Source: Chlamydiales bacterium
GTDB taxonomy: Bacteria; Chlamydiota; Chlamydiia; Chlamydiales; JACRBE01
Direction of reading: 5' to 3'
Length of the DNA: 64,000 nucleotides
Assembly: GCA_016213235.1 (NCBI GenBank)
Contig: JACRBE010000043.1
Coordinates: 19,327-83,326 of the forward strand
Below the pieces are notes generated by a model. That model had not been told where the DNA came from. It did no database searches and saw nothing but the letters and a program-made list of their open reading frames with translations. Position 1 is the first letter of the stretch. Each line of letters begins with the position of its first letter. Made by a program: the position numbers and the translations under genes. This document shows, piece after piece, positions 53,191-62,276 of the stretch.

Positions 53191-54267
53191 ATGGATGTTG
53201 CAAGAATCACACCACCTGTATCGCGGCTTTTAGTCCTACAAAAAGCATTAACTATTACAGAAAAAAAACAAACAGAAGAGAAAGATAAAAGAAACGCAAT
53301 CATAGCATTGAATCTTTTTTCAGGACTTCAACCATCCAATTACAAGACAGCACAAAACTATGCAATCCAACGTGATTTTTTCACGGGAAAAATCGATCAG
53401 ATCACATCTGATAACTGTGAAGAAAAAACGGTGGCAATTATTATTATAGCACTAAGTATTTTATCGCTAATAGGGATCTATTTTGTTGTAAATGGGATGA
53501 TCAAGAGTGCTGAATATAGTAAGCGAGAGCAAGAATTTGTAGCGATACAATCAAATGAAATAAAACTACAAAAAAGACACGACTATTTAGAACAAAGAAT
53601 ACAGACTTTACAAGTCTCTACTGCTTTACCAGGCTCTCGACATCTAGATAGTGCACAACCATCAATACCTGTTGACGATGGTAGGGCAAGAGAGTTAACA
53701 CCATCTTCCATAGGATCCGATGTTCCTAGTATAGAAATCCTTGCTGACGAACTGGAAGAGGAGTCTACAGAGCCTATGTTCATATGTTTACAACAGTTTA
53801 TAGAGCAGCATGGGATTGCAGTGATAGAGAAAACAGGTGATTCTACCATGATGTGGAGCATTGATGCACTGCCTAAAATAATTGGTTGGTTAAAGAAGCA
53901 GTTTCTAACTAAAGAAGAAAGGAAGCCGCTAGCGGCTGCTACCATGCTTATGCAAGAAGAAGGACAAGCATGCTCTATTATAATAGGATTGAAGGTTAGA
54001 GAGGAGTCTGCACATGCGGATCTGCCAAGTAAACATTTCCTTTATCTTGTAATTCCAAATAAAAAAGAGGCAGCTTTTCAATATCGCATGGAAATTTACG
54101 ATATTACAGAGTTGTCTGAAGGTAAAGAGTTGTCATTAATGGGAACGCCTATAGAAGAACAAAGAGATATCATGTCAATGTTAGAAGGCATATATAAAAA
54201 AGAAGGATGGTCTTCAAATCCCCACGACAAAACAGTAAGAAAAATTTTTAGCATGAACCAAAAATAG
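53191..54267 (+). CDS. Single-pass membrane protein (paralogue B)
   Basis: 358 residues. A polar helical N-terminus (1-75), one membrane helix (about 80-100), a coiled-coil stretch (about 105-145), a Ser/Pro-rich linker (about 148-175) and a C-terminal domain (about 195-350) of unknown fold. It shares the pre-helix motif F-x-G-K/R-x-x-x-I-x-S-D-x-C and the helix position with the preceding gene, but the C-terminal domains differ. The 123-base spacer holds an inverted repeat (CATTGCAT / ATGCAATG, about 53080-53120). Converges with secA at 34 bases. Confidence 0.73.
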   Translation: MDVARITPPVSRLLVLQKALTITEKKQTEEKDKRNAIIALNLFSGLQPSNYKTAQNYAIQRDFFTGKIDQITSDNCEEKTVAIIIIALSILSLIGIYFVVNGMIKSAEYSKREQEFVAIQSNEIKLQKRHDYLEQRIQTLQVSTALPGSRHLDSAQPSIPVDDGRARELTPSSIGSDVPSIEILADELEEESTEPMFICLQQFIEQHGIAVIEKTGDSTMMWSIDALPKIIGWLKKQFLTKEERKPLAAATMLMQEEGQACSIIIGLKVREESAHADLPSKHFLYLVIPNKKEAAFQYRMEIYDITELSEGKELSLMGTPIEEQRDIMSMLEGIYKKEGWSSNPHDKTVRKIFSMNQK

Positions 54268-54301
54268 AGTAGTTGGTTCTTGTGCTCTCTATCAGATTTG
54301 T

Positions 54302-57202
54302 TTAATCATCAAAATGCACAAAGGTTGCAAATTTTTCTTGGTTTAATGTTTTTTGTACCGCTTCATATAGCTGTTTAGAATGATGTAGCATCATTTCAAA
54401 ACTAAACAGAGCATGTGAGATCTCTGTTTTTACATGATTGGAAAATTCATGAAACAAATGAAAAGCTTCTTGCTTGAATTCAATTAATGGGTCTTTTTGT
54501 CCGACAACTCTCATATTTACTTCACTACGAAGATTGTCGATTGCTAAAAGATGCTCTTGCCAGTTACGGTCAATTGTTTTAATGATTAAGGAGCGCAGCA
54601 CATCAATAAGCACATCAAGGGGGTTTATTTCTTTTCCTGATGTCTTTTGAAGAGCAGCTATTAGTTTTGCTTCATGTTCTAATTTTTGTTTGAATGTGTC
54701 AGAAATCTTGTTATATACGATGGTTTCTATCTCTTCATGCGTTAGTTTCTTGCCTTCTAGTTCGTGATGTTCAATAGCAACAGGAAAATGAAGGGATATC
54801 TGCTGTAAATAAGTTGCAAGATCAAAGTTTTTTTGACTGCTAGTCAGTAGAGATTGCATGATGCCTGCATTGGTATCTTCTAAAACAGAGCAAGCAAGTT
54901 TGATGGAATTTTCATGATATAACACTTCATTTCTAAAATTATATACCTCTTGTCGTTGCTTGTTCATGACGTCATCATATTCTAAGGTATGCTTACGCAT
55001 AGAGAAATTTCTTTGCTCTATTCTCTTTTGTGCCGTTTCAATCGAGCGATTCAGTACGGGAGCGGAGATCGGTTCTCCTTCTGGAGGACGGAAACGTTGT
55101 AAAAAAACAGATAGTTTTGGAGAAGTAAATAGCCTCATTAATGTATCTTCAAAAGAGACATAAAATTTTGATGTGCCAGGATCCCCTTGTCTAGCGCAAC
55201 GTCCTCTTAATTGTCTATCAATACGTCTAGAGTGATGTCTTGTTGTGCCAATCACATGAAGCCCTCCTCTCTGAGCTATACCATCTCCTAGTTTAATATC
55301 TGTACCTCTACCTGCCATATTAGTAGCTACTGTAATGGCGCTTTTAGCTCCTGCGCTTGCAATAATTTCTGCCTCTTTTGCGTGATTCTTTGCATTCAAT
55401 ACAGTATGTTCTAATCGGTTTTGTCTCAAAATACGGGATAACTTTTCAGAGATATCCACAGATTCTGTTCCTATGAGAATAGGACGTCCTTGATTGTGAA
55501 TTTGAGTAATATCTTTTAAAAGAGCTTGATACTTTTCTCTCTCTGTCATGTAAATTTCATCATCAGCATCGACACGTTTACATGGACGATGTGTAGGAAT
55601 GGCAAGCACTTTTAACTGATAAATTTGTTTAAACTCATTTGCTTCTGTCATCGCAGTACCGGTCATTCCACCAAGATGAGAATACATTCTGAAGTAGTTT
55701 TGCAACGTGATAGTAGCGTAAGTTTGTGTTTCTTGTTGGATAGCAACGTTTTCTTTTGCTTCAATTGATTGATGCAAGCCATCAGAAAATCTTCTACCAG
55801 GTTGTGGTCTACCGGTGTTTTCATCGATAATAACAATCTTTCCATTTTCGATAATGTAATCTACATCTTTTTCCATCAGTAAGTGTGCTCGAAATAACTG
55901 ACGCACATTATGGGCTTTCTCTTTTCGTTTGCTATCATCTTCTCGAAGGGTAATCTTTTTTTGTAATTTTTCATCATCACTCAAGGAAGTATCTTCATCG
56001 ACTTGTGCATACTCATAACCTAGGTCTAACATGAGAAAATCATCTTCAGAATTGGTTGGATATTGTGCCCACTGTTGTATTCCTTTATCCGTTAGCTCAT
56101 AATCAGATGATCTCTCATCAACAATAATATAAAGTTCGGAGAGATTTTTTGATTTTTCTTCTTTATTTTGTTCAGCATAAAAATAAGTTTCCAGATCTTC
56201 CAATTGTTTTCTTAAATCAGGATTTTCTTTCACTCGCTTTAATACTTTATTGGTAGGAGTTCCTTTGCTTACAAGCCAAAGTTTTCTTAGTGCTTCATCT
56301 ACCTCTTTTTGCTCTTCTTTAAGAAGTTTTTTTGGAGTTTCTGACTCTTCTAACAAGTTATACTTATCCAATATTCGTTTTGCATCGGTTGCGAGTTTAT
56401 TGCAGTAATCACGCTGTATTTTTACAATGGTTGAAACAGGATTTTTTAATTCATGGTAGAGTTGGTTAGAAGAGGGGATAGGACCAGAAATGATTAATGG
56501 AGTTCTTGCTTCATCAATCAAAATAGAGTCAATTTCATCAATAATTGCAAAATAGTGACCGCGCTGTACGACTTCATTTTTTGATTGTGCCATGGAGTTG
56601 TCACGTAAATAGTCAAACCCAAATTCAGAGGCTGTTCCATATACAATATCGGCTAGGTAGGTGGATTTTCTCTCTTCTAAAGGTGTTTCATTAGTAAGAG
56701 CTTTTACGGTAAGTCCCAAAAATCGAAAAATCTCCCCAATCCACTGACAGTCTCTTTGAGCTAGATAGTCATTGACTGTAACAAGATGTGTAGGTTTCCC
56801 TGTAAGGGCGTGTAAATAGAGGGGCATAACAGCGGTAAGGGTCTTCCCCTCGCCAGTTTGCATTTCTGCAATGGACCTGTGATGCATAGCAATAGCGCCG
56901 AGCATCTGTACATCATAGGGGATCATATCCCATTTTTGATTATAACCAGATACATGAATCTCTTGTCCACACAGTCTTCGACAAGCATTTTTTACGACTG
57001 CAAAAGCCTCTTCTAGTATGGTATCAACACTCGCACCATGCGATAATTTTTTCTTTAATTCCTCTGTTTTTGCACGCAACTGTTGATCACTAAGGGATCC
57101 AAGACTTGATTCTATTTCATTGATGTTTTTAACAATTTTTTGATAGCGCTTTAAGATTCTCGATTGTTCTGTTCCAAATATTTTTTTTAATAAATTCAGC
57201 AT
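54302..57202 (-). CDS. secA: Preprotein translocase ATPase SecA
   Basis: 966 residues. Motor motifs M-Q-T-G-E-G-K-T-L (about 100-108), the DEAD-like V-D-E-x-D segment (I-I-D-E-I-D-S-I-L-I-D-E-A-R-T-P, about 215-230), M-T-G-T-A (about 515) and M-A-G-R-G-T-D-I (about 626-633) are complete. Insertions enlarge the preprotein-crosslinking region (about 270-420). The C-terminus ends without the usual C-x-C-x(8)-H-C zinc motif, so SecB binding through that tail is not expected. It drives Sec export at the inner membrane. Confidence 0.96.
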   Translation of the reverse strand: MLNLLKKIFGTEQSRILKRYQKIVKNINEIESSLGSLSDQQLRAKTEELKKKLSHGASVDTILEEAFAVVKNACRRLCGQEIHVSGYNQKWDMIPYDVQMLGAIAMHHRSIAEMQTGEGKTLTAVMPLYLHALTGKPTHLVTVNDYLAQRDCQWIGEIFRFLGLTVKALTNETPLEERKSTYLADIVYGTASEFGFDYLRDNSMAQSKNEVVQRGHYFAIIDEIDSILIDEARTPLIISGPIPSSNQLYHELKNPVSTIVKIQRDYCNKLATDAKRILDKYNLLEESETPKKLLKEEQKEVDEALRKLWLVSKGTPTNKVLKRVKENPDLRKQLEDLETYFYAEQNKEEKSKNLSELYIIVDERSSDYELTDKGIQQWAQYPTNSEDDFLMLDLGYEYAQVDEDTSLSDDEKLQKKITLREDDSKRKEKAHNVRQLFRAHLLMEKDVDYIIENGKIVIIDENTGRPQPGRRFSDGLHQSIEAKENVAIQQETQTYATITLQNYFRMYSHLGGMTGTAMTEANEFKQIYQLKVLAIPTHRPCKRVDADDEIYMTEREKYQALLKDITQIHNQGRPILIGTESVDISEKLSRILRQNRLEHTVLNAKNHAKEAEIIASAGAKSAITVATNMAGRGTDIKLGDGIAQRGGLHVIGTTRHHSRRIDRQLRGRCARQGDPGTSKFYVSFEDTLMRLFTSPKLSVFLQRFRPPEGEPISAPVLNRSIETAQKRIEQRNFSMRKHTLEYDDVMNKQRQEVYNFRNEVLYHENSIKLACSVLEDTNAGIMQSLLTSSQKNFDLATYLQQISLHFPVAIEHHELEGKKLTHEEIETIVYNKISDTFKQKLEHEAKLIAALQKTSGKEINPLDVLIDVLRSLIIKTIDRNWQEHLLAIDNLRSEVNMRVVGQKDPLIEFKQEAFHLFHEFSNHVKTEISHALFSFEMMLHHSKQLYEAVQKTLNQEKFATFVHFDD

Positions 57203-57284
57203 TTTGCACCCTTAGATATTATATATATGCTATACTTGTTAAAACCGTAAAATGAGTGTATCATAAAAGTATTTGATTTGTGTA

Positions 57285-58193
57285 ATGGAAAAATTACTTG
57301 TTTATAACAAAAAATTAAATCGCATAGAACAAGAAAAAGTGTATGGCAATACGTTTGTACAGTTATTATATGGGCGCCATCTAAAAAACAGTGTAGGCCC
57401 TTTGCTAAGGCTGGTTGTTACCCGGTATCCTATTTGGTCCTTCATTTATGGAAAATTCCAACATACAAAAGGCTCTAAAAAAAAGATCAAACCTTTTATC
57501 GAATATTTTGAAGTGGATGCCTCAGAGTTTCAAAAAAAGGTAGAAGATTTTACATCTTTTAATGATTTTTTTATTCGAAAGCTAAAGCCGGAAAAACGAC
57601 CGATCGATCTGGATCCCATGACGCTCATTGCACCATGTGATGGGAGATTTCATGTGATAGAAAATATCACCATGGAGACCTCTTTTATGCTAAAGGGAAA
57701 ACTCTTTGATTTATCAAAGGCTTTAAAAGATGAGTTGCTTGCTAAAAAATATGAGGGGGGGAGTATGGTACTTGCAAGGCTATGCCCTACAGATTACCAC
57801 CGATTTCATTTTCCCTCCGATGGGTTTTGCAGTGAAAGGAAAAAAATTAAAGGAAAATTACATTCGGTAAATCCAATTGCAATTAAACAGATCACTTCTA
57901 CATTTTGGGAAAATAAACGAGAAGTCTCTGTATTCAAAACAAGCTATTTTAATGATATATTAATGGTAGAAGTTGGAGCTGTTTGTGTAGGAACAATTCA
58001 TCAGACATATACGCCAAATGAAAAAATAAAAAAAGGGGATGAAAAAGGGTATTTTTCCTTTGGAGGGTCTTCGATTCTTCTATTGTTTAAACAAAGAAGT
58101 ATTCAATTCGATAAGACGCTGCTAGATTATTCTAAACAAGGGATCGAAGTTAAATTAGAGCTAGGAAGCTGTTTAGGAAAAAGTCTGTTATAG
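57285..58193 (+). CDS. psd: Phosphatidylserine decarboxylase proenzyme
   Basis: 302 residues from the ATG at 57285. The self-cleavage site that yields the pyruvoyl group is visible near the C-terminus as F-G-G-S-S-I (about 263-268), and the family segments F-N-D-F-F-I-R, A-P-C-D-G-R and Y-H-R-F-H-F-P are present. It converts phosphatidylserine to phosphatidylethanolamine in the inner membrane. It diverges from secA and converges with nth, overlapping its end by 6 bases. The secA, psd, mnmE, nth neighbourhood matches Chlamydia as I recall. Confidence 0.95.
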   Translation: MEKLLVYNKKLNRIEQEKVYGNTFVQLLYGRHLKNSVGPLLRLVVTRYPIWSFIYGKFQHTKGSKKKIKPFIEYFEVDASEFQKKVEDFTSFNDFFIRKLKPEKRPIDLDPMTLIAPCDGRFHVIENITMETSFMLKGKLFDLSKALKDELLAKKYEGGSMVLARLCPTDYHRFHFPSDGFCSERKKIKGKLHSVNPIAIKQITSTFWENKREVSVFKTSYFNDILMVEVGAVCVGTIHQTYTPNEKIKKGDEKGYFSFGGSSILLLFKQRSIQFDKTLLDYSKQGIEVKLELGSCLGKSLL

Positions 58194-58802
58194 CAACAAG
58201 CAAATAGGGCAGTTTTCTTTTTTATGTCCTCTTGCAGAGCAGTACTCTCTTCCAAAATAAATCATTTGTAGGTGGAGTTTTTTCCATCGATTTTTTGGGA
58301 AAAAAACTTTTAGATCTTTTTCTATTTTATTCACTGTTTTTCCCTTAGAAATATCCCATCGTTTTGCAAGACGATAAATATGCGTGTCTACTGGAAATGC
58401 GTCTGCATTAAATGCTTGAATCATTACAACACTGGCTGTTTTATGCCCCACTCCCGGTAGTCGCTCTAATTCTTCTATAGATCTAGGAACGTTTCCCTTA
58501 TATTCATTTACTAAAATGGTAGATAGGTTTTTTATCGATGTTGCTTTTTTTAGGCTGAGTCCACAAGGTCTAATAATATCTTGAATTTCTTCTACGGATA
58601 AAAGAGACATTTTTATTGGTGTGTTTGCTCTTTTAAATAAGAGAGGCGTGATTTCGTTTACTTTTTTATCTGTACATTGCGCAGATAAAATAACAGCGAT
58701 CAAAAGGGTATAAGGATTTTCATGTAACAAAGGAATAGGAGGATTGGGATAGAGATCTTCTAATATATTTAAGATAAAAGCCTGTTTTTCGCTTTTTTTC
58801 AT
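58188..58802 (-). CDS. nth: Endonuclease III with a degenerate iron-sulfur motif
   Basis: 204 residues from the ATG at 58802, chosen because M-K-K-S-E-K gives the normal N-terminus; the upstream extension overlaps mnmE coding sequence. The helix-hairpin-helix L-P-G-V-G-H-K-T-A (about 116-124, catalytic Lys) and catalytic Asp in P-V-D-T-H-I (about 138) are present. The C-terminal cluster region reads C-x(9)-C-x(2)-C and then ends, whereas typical Nth has C-x(6)-C-x(2)-C-x(5)-C. It removes oxidised pyrimidines in base excision repair. Four-base overlap with mnmE upstream. Confidence 0.92.
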   Translation of the reverse strand: MKKSEKQAFILNILEDLYPNPPIPLLHENPYTLLIAVILSAQCTDKKVNEITPLLFKRANTPIKMSLLSVEEIQDIIRPCGLSLKKATSIKNLSTILVNEYKGNVPRSIEELERLPGVGHKTASVVMIQAFNADAFPVDTHIYRLAKRWDISKGKTVNKIEKDLKVFFPKNRWKKLHLQMIYFGREYCSARGHKKENCPICLLL

Positions 58803-60172
58803 TTTCCAACACAAAATTTTGAGAAGATAGAATCTAAAATATCCTCTGTTATATTTCTGCCAATAATATGACCAAGAGATTTTAAACACTCTCTTAAATC
58901 AATGGAGAGAAATTCAGGAGATATTTGCAGCTGGAACCCTTCTATGCATTTATTTAAGTGTGATAACGATTCTTGTAATGCATGGAAATGACGTTGCTTG
59001 GTAAGCAATAGTTCTGCATCGTTTAATTGCTGTGATTCAAGTGCTTTTGCCTTAATTGTTTGTTTGAGAGCTTCTATACCAATAGTTTCTTTGGCAGATA
59101 TGCAAAGACTGTCAAGGAATAAACCCATATCACAGGGAGTGGACTGATCTATTTTATTCCAGATAATAATACGCTTATGTTTGGGAAGTGCATGAATTAA
59201 ATCGAGCTCTTCCCTGCTCACCTGTTTAGTAGCATCTAATAAAAATAGGATAATATCAGACTCTAGCGCTTTTTGATGAGATCTTCTAATACCTTCTTGC
59301 TCAATGATCTCTTCCGTTTCTCTAATGCCTGCAGTATCTGTAATGCGAAAGGATAGCTGATCAATGATAAGCTCTTCTTCGATTAAATCCCTTGTAGTTC
59401 CAGGTATGGGGGTTACGATAGCTCGATCTTTACGAAGAAGAGCATTTAATAAAGAAGATTTGCCTACATTGGGTATCCCCATAATACATAGTTCAAGGCC
59501 TTCACTAAGCCTTTTTCCATCATGAAAGGTCTCTAGGAGTTGTTTCATTTGGTGAAATATTGTTAATAAACGCTGATTCATTTCCTCTTCACTAGCAAAC
59601 TCTAAGCCCTCTTCTGGATAATCTACCCATGCTTCAATAATTGCTGTAATGTCAGTAATTTCTTCCTGGAAATAACGAATTCTCTCTGATAACTTCCCAA
59701 GTAATTGTTGTTTAGCTAGTTTATATCCGATTTCATTTTTTGCATGGATCATTTCTTGAATGGCTTCTGCTTGAGATAGATCTATTTTCCCATTTAGGAA
59801 GGCTCTTTGTGTGAATTCTCCAGGAAGGGCAAGTGTGGCGCCATGATAAAGGAGTAGCGTCAAAATTTTATTAGGAATAATGACTCCTCCATGGCAATGA
59901 ATTTCTACAACGTCTTCTCCAGTAAAGCTTTTAGGAGATCTCATGATAAAAAAGAGCACTTCATCAACTACCTGGTTATGTTGATCCACAACCACTGCAT
60001 ACTTTACGACATGGGATTTAATTTCTATCAAATTAATAGAGAGCAGTTTATTTGCAATATGGATGGCATCTTGTCCCGATAGGCGGATGACTGCAACGCC
60101 CCCCTCGCCAATAGCGGACGCTATAGCTGTAATGGTATGTAGTGATCTGTTTTGCAAAGGTATGAAATCCAT
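58799..60172 (-). CDS. mnmE: tRNA modification GTPase MnmE (TrmE/ThdF)
   Basis: 457 residues from the ATG at 60172 (M-D-F-I-P-L-Q), the usual length. The N-terminal tetrahydrofolate-binding domain (about 1-120) and helical domain flank a G domain with G-I-P-N-V-G-K-S-S (G1), D-T-A-G-I (G3) and N-K-I-D (G4). The C-terminal Cys motif C-V-G-K is intact. It partners MnmG (also in this window) in wobble-uridine modification. It overlaps nth by 4 bases, so the two are translationally coupled. Confidence 0.96.
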   Translation of the reverse strand: MDFIPLQNRSLHTITAIASAIGEGGVAVIRLSGQDAIHIANKLLSINLIEIKSHVVKYAVVVDQHNQVVDEVLFFIMRSPKSFTGEDVVEIHCHGGVIIPNKILTLLLYHGATLALPGEFTQRAFLNGKIDLSQAEAIQEMIHAKNEIGYKLAKQQLLGKLSERIRYFQEEITDITAIIEAWVDYPEEGLEFASEEEMNQRLLTIFHQMKQLLETFHDGKRLSEGLELCIMGIPNVGKSSLLNALLRKDRAIVTPIPGTTRDLIEEELIIDQLSFRITDTAGIRETEEIIEQEGIRRSHQKALESDIILFLLDATKQVSREELDLIHALPKHKRIIIWNKIDQSTPCDMGLFLDSLCISAKETIGIEALKQTIKAKALESQQLNDAELLLTKQRHFHALQESLSHLNKCIEGFQLQISPEFLSIDLRECLKSLGHIIGRNITEDILDSIFSKFCVGK

Positions 60173-60344
60173 AATAGGGGAAGTATAACAAGAGGAAGAA
60201 AAAATCACTATATTTATCCTGCCATTCAAATAATTAATTGTTAAATTGTTATGATTTCATTATAAAGATTGTTTTTAATAGTCTTTTATAAATAATTGTT
60301 TTTATTCATAATTAGATTAGAAGCCATGAGCAATAAAAAGCAAT

Positions 60345-60761
60345 ATGAGTATTTATAATCTTCCTCCATATGGTAGTGGACAATACCCCTCTTTTAGTGA
60401 AAAAGATGCACTGGTGCAAATTAGCCGTAATGCGGATGGTTTGATTAATGAAATTGATAAAATGCAGACATATTTAGATGCTCATCAAAATGGTGATATT
60501 AGCGATAGAAAATTTCATGCATCATTAAATACCGTAGTACAACACTTTTCGGATTTTATTGTTTCTGTGCAGCAGCTTGTGATAGAAAATCCAGCCTATA
60601 CAGAGCAATTGATTGCTGCAAAGGAAGCTTATAATGTCCTGTTACAGCCAGTTGTAGTAGAAAACTATAATCACGCTCCTAATGCAAGTCAACTTGGCGC
60701 TTTGCAGCATAGCTTAGGTCAGATCAAACAGACATTAAACGATATAGTAGGGCAATTTTAA
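60345..60761 (+). CDS. Small helical hypothetical protein, 138 residues
   Basis: Not recognised. The N-terminus is polar and aromatic (Y-N-L-P-P-Y-G-S-G-Q-Y-P); the rest is helical (about 20-135) and acidic to neutral, with no membrane segment, signal peptide or Cys. The start is the ATG at 60345; the ribosome site is weak. It converges with ruvA, overlapping it by 4 bases, and lies in a 170-base spacer after divergent mnmE. The N-terminal style resembles the 117-residue protein at 11125, but I cannot show homology. Confidence 0.62.
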   Translation: MSIYNLPPYGSGQYPSFSEKDALVQISRNADGLINEIDKMQTYLDAHQNGDISDRKFHASLNTVVQHFSDFIVSVQQLVIENPAYTEQLIAAKEAYNVLLQPVVVENYNHAPNASQLGALQHSLGQIKQTLNDIVGQF

Positions 60762-61351
60762 ATATTTTTTAATGCTAGGGCAATTAGCGAGCTTAAATTG
60801 TTTGTTTTTTCTTTTTGCAGCGCAGACATAACTGCTGTCTTAGCTTGATGTGCACTGTATCCCAGATTGATTAAAGCCTGCATACCATCATTTGCAATAT
60901 CAGGATGTGCAGTAAGAGCATGATGTTGCATAGAAAATTCGGCTTTTAAGTGGATAATTTTATCTTTCAAATCAATAATAAGTTTTTCTGATGTTTTTTT
61001 CCCAATACCGGGGGTAGTGGCAAGCAGTTTTGCATTGGATGTTTGGATGTAGCAGATAAGATCGTCAAACGAGTGATGAGATAATAAGCTCAGTGCTGTT
61101 TTTGGCCCTATACCGGATACCTCTTCTAATTTAATGAATAGTTCTCTTTCTTTCTTAGATAAAAATCCAAATAGTTTTTGAGAGTCCTCACGATATACAG
61201 GGCTAACAAACAATTTAATATCATTGCCAATATCGGCATGCATATTATACTGCCCGGATGGAATAAAGACTTTGTAGCCAATACCGTGAGCATCCAGCAC
61301 GACATAATCACTAGCTATTTCCACCAATACCCCTTGGATATAATCAAACAT
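60758..61351 (-). CDS. ruvA: Holliday junction helicase subunit RuvA
   Basis: 197 residues from the ATG at 61351 (M-F-D-Y-I-Q-G). The N-terminal OB-fold (about 1-65), the two helix-hairpin-helix motifs (V-S-G-I-G-P-K-T-A, about 70-78, and T-P-G-I-G-K-K-T-S, about 105-113) and the C-terminal RuvB-binding domain (about 150-197) are all visible. RuvA tetramers hold the four-way junction for RuvB branch migration. Eight-base overlap with ruvC. No ruvB lies in the window. Confidence 0.95.
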   Translation of the reverse strand: MFDYIQGVLVEIASDYVVLDAHGIGYKVFIPSGQYNMHADIGNDIKLFVSPVYREDSQKLFGFLSKKERELFIKLEEVSGIGPKTALSLLSHHSFDDLICYIQTSNAKLLATTPGIGKKTSEKLIIDLKDKIIHLKAEFSMQHHALTAHPDIANDGMQALINLGYSAHQAKTAVMSALQKEKTNNLSSLIALALKNI

Positions 61352-61835
61352 GAACGCTCCTACAGTAATGCGCATGACAGATAGCAAGTGCTAAAGCATC
61401 TGCAGCATCTTCTGATTTTAATTCTTTTAAGTTCAGCAACAATTGTATCATTTTTAATACTTGATGTTTGCTGGCACTTCCTGTTCCTACAACAGCAAGT
61501 TTAGCTTTGGTAGGGGCATATTCAAAAATAGGAATTTGTTTTTGCGCCGCAAGTAATAATACCGTTCCTCTTGCCATGCCAACCTTTAGTGCACTTTGCA
61601 CATTTTTATAAACAAATTGTGTTTCAATTGCAATGCTATCTGGTTTATAAGACTCAATTATTTTATCTAATTCATTATAGATTTTAAGATAGCGGTACTG
61701 CAGCTTTTCTTCAGGATTTGTTTTGATAGTCCCTGCATAAACAGCTTCGTGTAAGTGTCCGGCATGATGAATAATGCCCACACCTGTTACCTGTGTTCCT
61801 GGATCTACGCCGAGGATAATTCTTTTCTGTGCCAT
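61344..61835 (-). CDS. ruvC: Crossover junction endodeoxyribonuclease RuvC
   Basis: 163 residues from the ATG at 61835 (M-A-Q-K-R-I-I-L-G-V-D-P-G-T), the usual length; an upstream in-frame ATG at 61892 adds unlikely residues. The first catalytic Asp (G-V-D-P-G, about residue 10), the Glu in I-E-T-Q-F (about 68) and the C-terminal D-A-A-D-A-L-A-L-A acidic pair (about 138-141) are present. It cuts Holliday junctions symmetrically. First gene of ruvC-ruvA, with an eight-base overlap. Confidence 0.95.
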   Translation of the reverse strand: MAQKRIILGVDPGTQVTGVGIIHHAGHLHEAVYAGTIKTNPEEKLQYRYLKIYNELDKIIESYKPDSIAIETQFVYKNVQSALKVGMARGTVLLLAAQKQIPIFEYAPTKAKLAVVGTGSASKHQVLKMIQLLLNLKELKSEDAADALALAICHAHYCRSVHV

Positions 61836-61937
61836 AGCAAACAAAGACCATCTACTGTATTTGTGATCGTTATCGCAGGTTCTATTTTCCAAGGCAAATA
61901 GTTTTTAGGTTTTGTTGGAGCATTTGCCGGTTGTAAC

Positions 61938-62048
61938 CTATAATGCAAGCTGCCAATAGGTGCTCGGGCCACTTCCCTCCATTGTAAGAAAACCCTGTTC
62001 TTTTAGTTTTAGCAATTCAGAGCGCAGAGTTCGCTCAGAATAACATGT
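61938..62048 (-). pseudogene. Remnant of a winged-helix regulator C-terminus
   Basis: In the minus direction, 62048 down to 61938 reads T-C-Y-S-E-R-T-L-R-S-E-L-L-K-L-K-E-Q-G-F and then L-T-M-E-G-S-G-P-S-T-Y-W-Q-L-A-L, ending at TAG. This looks like the last winged helix of a COG2865-type regulator or a Fic-type protein; compare S-R-A-T-A-Q-R-W-L in the intact regulator at 29965. An upstream stop and no start codon show that only the tail remains. The 10-bp repeats lie 63-112 bases upstream of it on the minus strand. Confidence 0.5.
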
Positions 62049-62110
62049 TTATTTACAGTATAATAAAGCAAACACCCTTGTGTAGGGGATGCTTCTTATT
62101 AATTATATCT

Positions 62111-62160
62111 TGCCAGATTCTGCCAGATATTGCCAGATATTGCCAGATATTGCCAGATTC
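62111..62160 (-). repeat. Five exact 10-bp tandem repeats, likely operator of a lost regulator
   Basis: TGCCAGATTC, TGCCAGATAT (three times) and TGCCAGATTC fill 62111-62160 without gaps. Read on the minus strand they end just before AGATATAATTAA, which holds a TATAAT-like -10 box (62102-62107) aimed towards the winged-helix remnant. The period is exactly 10 bp, as in the GAGGC repeats at 29861. The rest of 61836-62276 holds no intact gene. Confidence 0.75.
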
Positions 62161-62276
62161 AAAGTTTGTTAGGCTTTTATCATGTCGTCTTAAGCTTCTA
62201 GAAAAAAATGTTTATCGCGTTAAATAGAAGATAGGATAATATCTAATCTGTTAATTTTAAATAGTTAAGATGTTTT

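Noticed and set aside
62111..62160. CRISPR-like repeat array
   Set aside because: The 10-bp units are tandem with no spacers and no cas genes nearby, so this is a phased operator-like repeat.
62045..62227. Plus-strand 60-codon frame with repeated I-L-P-D segments
   Set aside because: The repeated peptide merely translates the 10-bp tandem DNA repeat; no ribosome site.
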